The notes under the pieces are model-generated. The model had not been told where the DNA came from, searched no databases, and saw only the letters and a program-made list of their open reading frames with translations. From Lumnitzera littorea (Eukaryota; Streptophyta; Magnoliopsida; Myrtales; Combretaceae), in assembly GCA_024138015.1 (NCBI GenBank), contig JAMXBB010000010.1, positions 14,211,323 to 14,275,322 of the forward strand: a stretch of DNA of 64,000 bases, read 5' to 3'. Made by a program: the position numbers and the translations under genes. The stretch's first letter is position 1; every line of letters starts with the position of its first letter. This document shows positions 60,480 through 64,000 of the stretch, in pieces.

Positions 60480-63400
60480 TTAGTTCTTTGGCTGAAAGGA
60501 AACTCCCTTTACGTGAAGTCCATCTTTCCACCGCCCACTAGTTTCCATCAATCCAAATGTAATCTCCCCCACATTCTTAGGAGACATAACAAACTGGCAA
60601 AACGGCACATCAATCCATTGCTCTCTCGGAAGTTCTCTGAAACTTCGAGTGCATTTTTCCTCACTTCCATCTGGAAAAGTGACTTTGAAATTCACTGGAA
60701 CACTCCAATCAAAATATGAACTGGCTATCTTTACCACAAATGCAATTTCATATGAAGTATTTGGTGCTAAAGCGATTGTTTGAAACTTCCCATTGATTTC
60801 TAGCCAACAGACATTTTTCAAAACAGCCACTTCAACGGTTGTATTTCTGCAGAAAGTCCCAATACATAATATATTAATTTAGACATTGGTTGTACTTAGC
60901 AGTGTAAATGAAGTAAACTAACTCATCAACTAATTGAATTCGGCTAGATATTCAAATGAATACAATTTGATTGCACTAGAGCTGGAGTTTGAGCGACTTA
61001 AGCAGTTTATTTTGTGAAGCTTGAACGTCATAATACTTCACTCAATAAGCTTGCCGGATTAATCATGCCTGAGTCCAGCCTAAGTCAAGTCTGATTTTTA
61101 ATATTATTTCAGTTAGAAAAAGAAACAGATCCAAAATAATATGAAATTGACAACTTTGATCAAGTTGAGCTCTAGCCTTTCAATTACCAGTTTCAGCTTG
61201 AACTTAAAATTCTAAACTTAAAAGAGCTCAAGCTTAGAGTTTTATAGTCGAGTTGGATTTCAAGCTCAATGCTGCACCAACTTCACTCGATTCTACAACT
61301 AGTCCTATCAAGGTTAACAATAAGGATAGAAGGTAAAAATAGGAAAGCTGATTTGGACAAAGCATTATCAGTAGAGAGCAATAAGTTGGTGTGAATTATC
61401 TGGAATGTCTCAGCTCGATCATTGAGTACTCTGAAACTTTAAATAATGGTTTGATACTTGCTACCTAAATGTTCATTTATTAATTCCCAGTCGTACTTGA
61501 CAACAGACTCGAAATAAGTAAAGCAACTTCTATCCAGTGAATAAGGGAGGTGTGTGCTAGACTCCAACTTTGATTTAGATGGTATCAGTAAATGAGTATT
61601 ACTGAAGTTCAATCCCTGTGGGATTGTCAATATTGTGATGGGTTTTTTTTTTCCCAGTATGATGAAGAAATACAGTTATTGTTCTTCATACATAGCAAAG
61701 CAATTTTATGTGCAAGAATGTCAAAAACAAAAAATGAGATAGATTCTTGTATAAGAGCGAACGTTTTAACAGAGATAAAAAGCAAATAATTAAAAAGATT
61801 TCCAGATTCATGGATTTACCAATATTAAATTAAGTTAGTAAAAAGAATCGAATTCTTCTTGGCAATTTTAAGTAGCGTGGCCTGACTATATTGCTATTGT
61901 CCTAGATTGAATGTTATAGAATATATGACAACAATGATTCCTAATTGTCACCAGAACAATTTTATTTTATGATAACACGTACCAGACTAAAGTTAAAGAA
62001 AAAGGATACACAATCTTTTGCATCAGTTACCTTGTTTCTTTGTGATCGATCCATTTCCAGTATTCACTATTTTCACCATGAACAATTCCAAGATCCCTTG
62101 CAAGTACCATGAAATAGTTCTTATTCAAACCTCTGTCAACCCAGTACATCTGCAATAATGAACTTGAATAAAAGGACCCTGACTAAATAGTAAGGCACCA
62201 TGCGTAACGTGATAAGCTCTAGGAGATTCATACTTATGCAAAAAACTCTTGTATCTTCCCATGTATTAGAGAATTGGATTTTGATTACTGAATCTAAGGT
62301 TATATTGTGCTTTAATGACTGTACTTATGAATTTGTTAAAGCAAAAGAAGATATAATTAAAGCACATAATTTTCCGAAAAGTCAATTTTATTCCAAACTT
62401 TACCAAAAAGCTATGTTTCAGGAGACATTAATCGGCATCTAGGGGGTCAAATCACTCATTTAGGAGTTGTGAGGGCTGTCGATATTATTTAAGTTAAGGA
62501 AGGTAAGTGCAAGTTTCAAACTTTAAGGTGTCAAATTCTGATTTCCATGAATATTAACTGCTTAAATGAAAGTACTACAGCAGAGGTGGAAAAAGATATG
62601 GCATCACATGCATGCTTGGAAGTGCAGCCACAGATTATTCGGGGTTCTATGGACTGCCAATGCGGCATTATCATTAATCAACTTCATTTCATTAAACGTT
62701 TTTCCTGCTCCAAACTTGGGATAATATGGTCTAGAAAGGAGTCCCCACATCAATTAAATGGGGATAATCAGAATCGCTAAGCATTTTTCTTTTTTAATTT
62801 GAAATTATTGCTTGTCAAATTTACTGCATTTGCCATCTTCCCTACTCTTCGAGCAATGATCCTTAGCCACGATATTTTTCCAAGATGCAGGCAATGAATT
62901 TACAAACAAAGATTCAACTAAGTGTGACATTTAACAACTTTAAATTTTAACTGTAAATTTTTTGACAAGCAAATGTTTGATTATGTATGAATTTAGTAAC
63001 CTGAAGTTTTAATAATAAAATTGCAAAAATGCCTAAAGTTCAAGCAGCATTTTGGCATTATTCTGTGAAAATACCTAACACGCAGGTAGAGGGAAATTTC
63101 ATGAAATCAAATCACTCTTGAGAATCGTCATCTACTATATAAAAACCTCACCCAAAACTCGGTAGGCTGAATTACATTTTTCCAATTTTATACTTCAACA
63201 ATTCCATAATGAATGAATTGTCATGTAGATTAAAACTATTTGTGTGGAACTAATTATACCAGAAGACTAACAACTTATGAGACTTTCCATCTGGTAGAAC
63301 AACAAAAAAGGCAGAAAGCTCAACCCAACACTCATTGATTTCAAATGAAGAATGAACGGTGCACTGCCCAGAGAAGCGTTTGGCCACTGTACAAAATGCT

Positions 63401-63789
63401 TTCCAACTAGAGCACAGATAAGGAAGTGGAAAATGCATATGGCAATCCTACTTACAAATTACAGCTATATTTTGCAAACATGCTGTTTCCATGCCTCAAA
63501 ACCATGACCATTATGTCAAGTCTCACCCTCTTAGTAGGTAAGATTCAATATTTAACATTTCAGCAAATGACTAATATGAGATATGGAAAACCACCTTCAT
63601 GATATCCTGATAATTACTGTATGTTATGGTTCAACACTTGCCTTCTTGGGTCCATCTAACAGCACACCTTCATAGAGCTGTTGGCACACCCTCTCTTTAG
63701 AGGACTTGTCAAATGTTTCGACTGCATCTTTTATAATGTAAACATAATTGTGTGGTGGTCTCCGTGTTCCAGTTTGTGCAATGGATTCC
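60480..63789 (-). CDS. Phloem protein 2 (PP2-A)-like lectin, 5' end outside the window
   Basis: PP2 proteins are carbohydrate-binding proteins of phloem and other plant cells. Exons on the - strand: 63789-63642, 62149-62031, 60846-60480 (stop TAA at 60482-60480); 210 residues visible. The first visible exon encodes RPPHNYVYIIKDAVETFDKS and CQQLYEGVLLDGPKK, the N-terminal part of PP2-A-like proteins. The next begins MYWVDRGLNKNYFMVLARDL and has YWKWIDHKET, the start of the PP2 lectin domain. The last has VCWLEINGKF, LAPNTSYEIAFVV, PVNFKVTFPDG, EQWIDVPFCQF and KNVGEITFGLMETSG, and ends GVSFQPKN. No F-box is seen in the part present. The intron after the 63642 exon starts GCAAGT, a probable GC-AG intron; the other is GT-AG. 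Confidence 0.85.
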
Positions 63790-64000
63790 CTGATACATGT
63801 AAGCTACAATGGTCATTCAAACTAACTGATTTTATTCCTAAAGCATATAAGCAGAAGTTCGCATTCTTCAATATAAAAGCTTTTACATCCGTTGGTTGTA
63901 GAACTAAACTCAGCATAGTATCAAGCAGGAGATCCATACCATACTAACTGATTAAGTAGTTTACATAATGGTTTCGGTCAAAGTTTCACAGTAACTGGAA
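63790..64000 (-). other. Upstream intron of the PP2-like gene, edge of window
   Basis: On the - strand, ATGTATCAG ahead of 63789 serves as the splice acceptor. The upstream 200 bp contain no in-frame start codon that fits the family, so the first exon should lie beyond the window edge. The - strand frame at 63731-63937 reads the exon out of frame and is a shadow. Confidence 0.5.

Noticed and set aside
62200..62442. 80-residue frame, + strand, inside the PP2-like gene
   Set aside because: It lies in the intron between PP2 exons on the opposite strand, with no domain. Likely chance.
63250..63438. - strand frame with ECWVEL and VVLPDG, reminiscent of PP2 motifs
   Set aside because: The two motifs are much closer together than in PP2 lectins and it sits in the intron. 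I considered a decayed duplicated exon, but the resemblance is too short to claim.
1..64000. CRISPR arrays, operons, ribosome binding sites, phage or bacterial systems
   Set aside because: The window is plant nuclear DNA. Spaced short repeats such as those at 39984-40350 belong to a MITE, not to an array.

Overview
The window is nuclear DNA of a flowering plant, almost certainly a eudicot. It is strongly AT-rich, its genes are split by many GT-AG introns, and it is packed with plant transposon families (Ty1/copia, Ty3/gypsy, LINE, SINE, Cassandra-like TRIM, foldback MITEs). I cannot name the species. Three conserved protein genes can be supported; every other long reading frame is either a transposon remnant or fits chance.

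The genes are: (1) an UBP1-type oligouridylate-binding protein with three RRM domains, + strand, 12 coding exons, ATG at 29235 and stop at 36290-36292, about 430 residues; (2) FLU, the chloroplast TPR repressor of tetrapyrrole synthesis, - strand, 5 coding exons from ATG 44825 down to stop 40803, about 304 residues; (3) a phloem protein 2 (PP2-A)-like lectin, - strand, with three 3' exons between 63789 and 60480 and its 5' end outside the window. I joined exons by hand from splice sites and reading frame; there is no transcript evidence here. The three genes are functionally unrelated.

Layout. 1-12600: AT-rich intergenic DNA with a CAC-core repeat (905-1830), a tRNA-derived SINE-like unit (2744-2868), an odd C-rich block (3060-4225), a retroposon tail (about 7780-8060), a GTG-core repeat (9560-10215) and a foldback element (12030-12262). 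12630-13400: a degraded copy of the UBP1 promoter, 5' UTR and start codon, running straight into a gypsy gag fragment. 14307-14819: a Cassandra-like TRIM with two 5S-rRNA-like LTRs. 17718-19109: a probable solo LTR. 20914-25892: a complete but dead Ty1/copia element (- strand) with LTRs, primer site, polypurine tract and a 5-bp target duplication with one mismatch. 27794-28890: a terminal-inverted-repeat element close to the UBP1 promoter. 29040-36900: UBP1, with a SINE in intron 8. 36990-40350: MITEs, an LTR-like block and a MITE with a 10-bp target duplication. 40803-44825: FLU. 45433-47575: two further repeat elements. 48126-56119: an old non-autonomous Ty3/gypsy element (- strand) with gag and a 'plant transposon protein' frame but no visible pol. 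56120-60442: LTR-like DNA, a GTG-core repeat, a LINE remnant and a foldback element that nearly touches the PP2 stop codon. 60480-64000: the PP2-like gene.

I do not see a new multi-gene system. The observations most worth checking are the 5S-bearing TRIM, the second copy of the UBP1 promoter and start codon 16.4 kb upstream of the gene, the family of CAC/GTG-core elements, the probable GC-AG intron in the lectin gene, and MITEs lying against promoter or 3' ends of all three genes.
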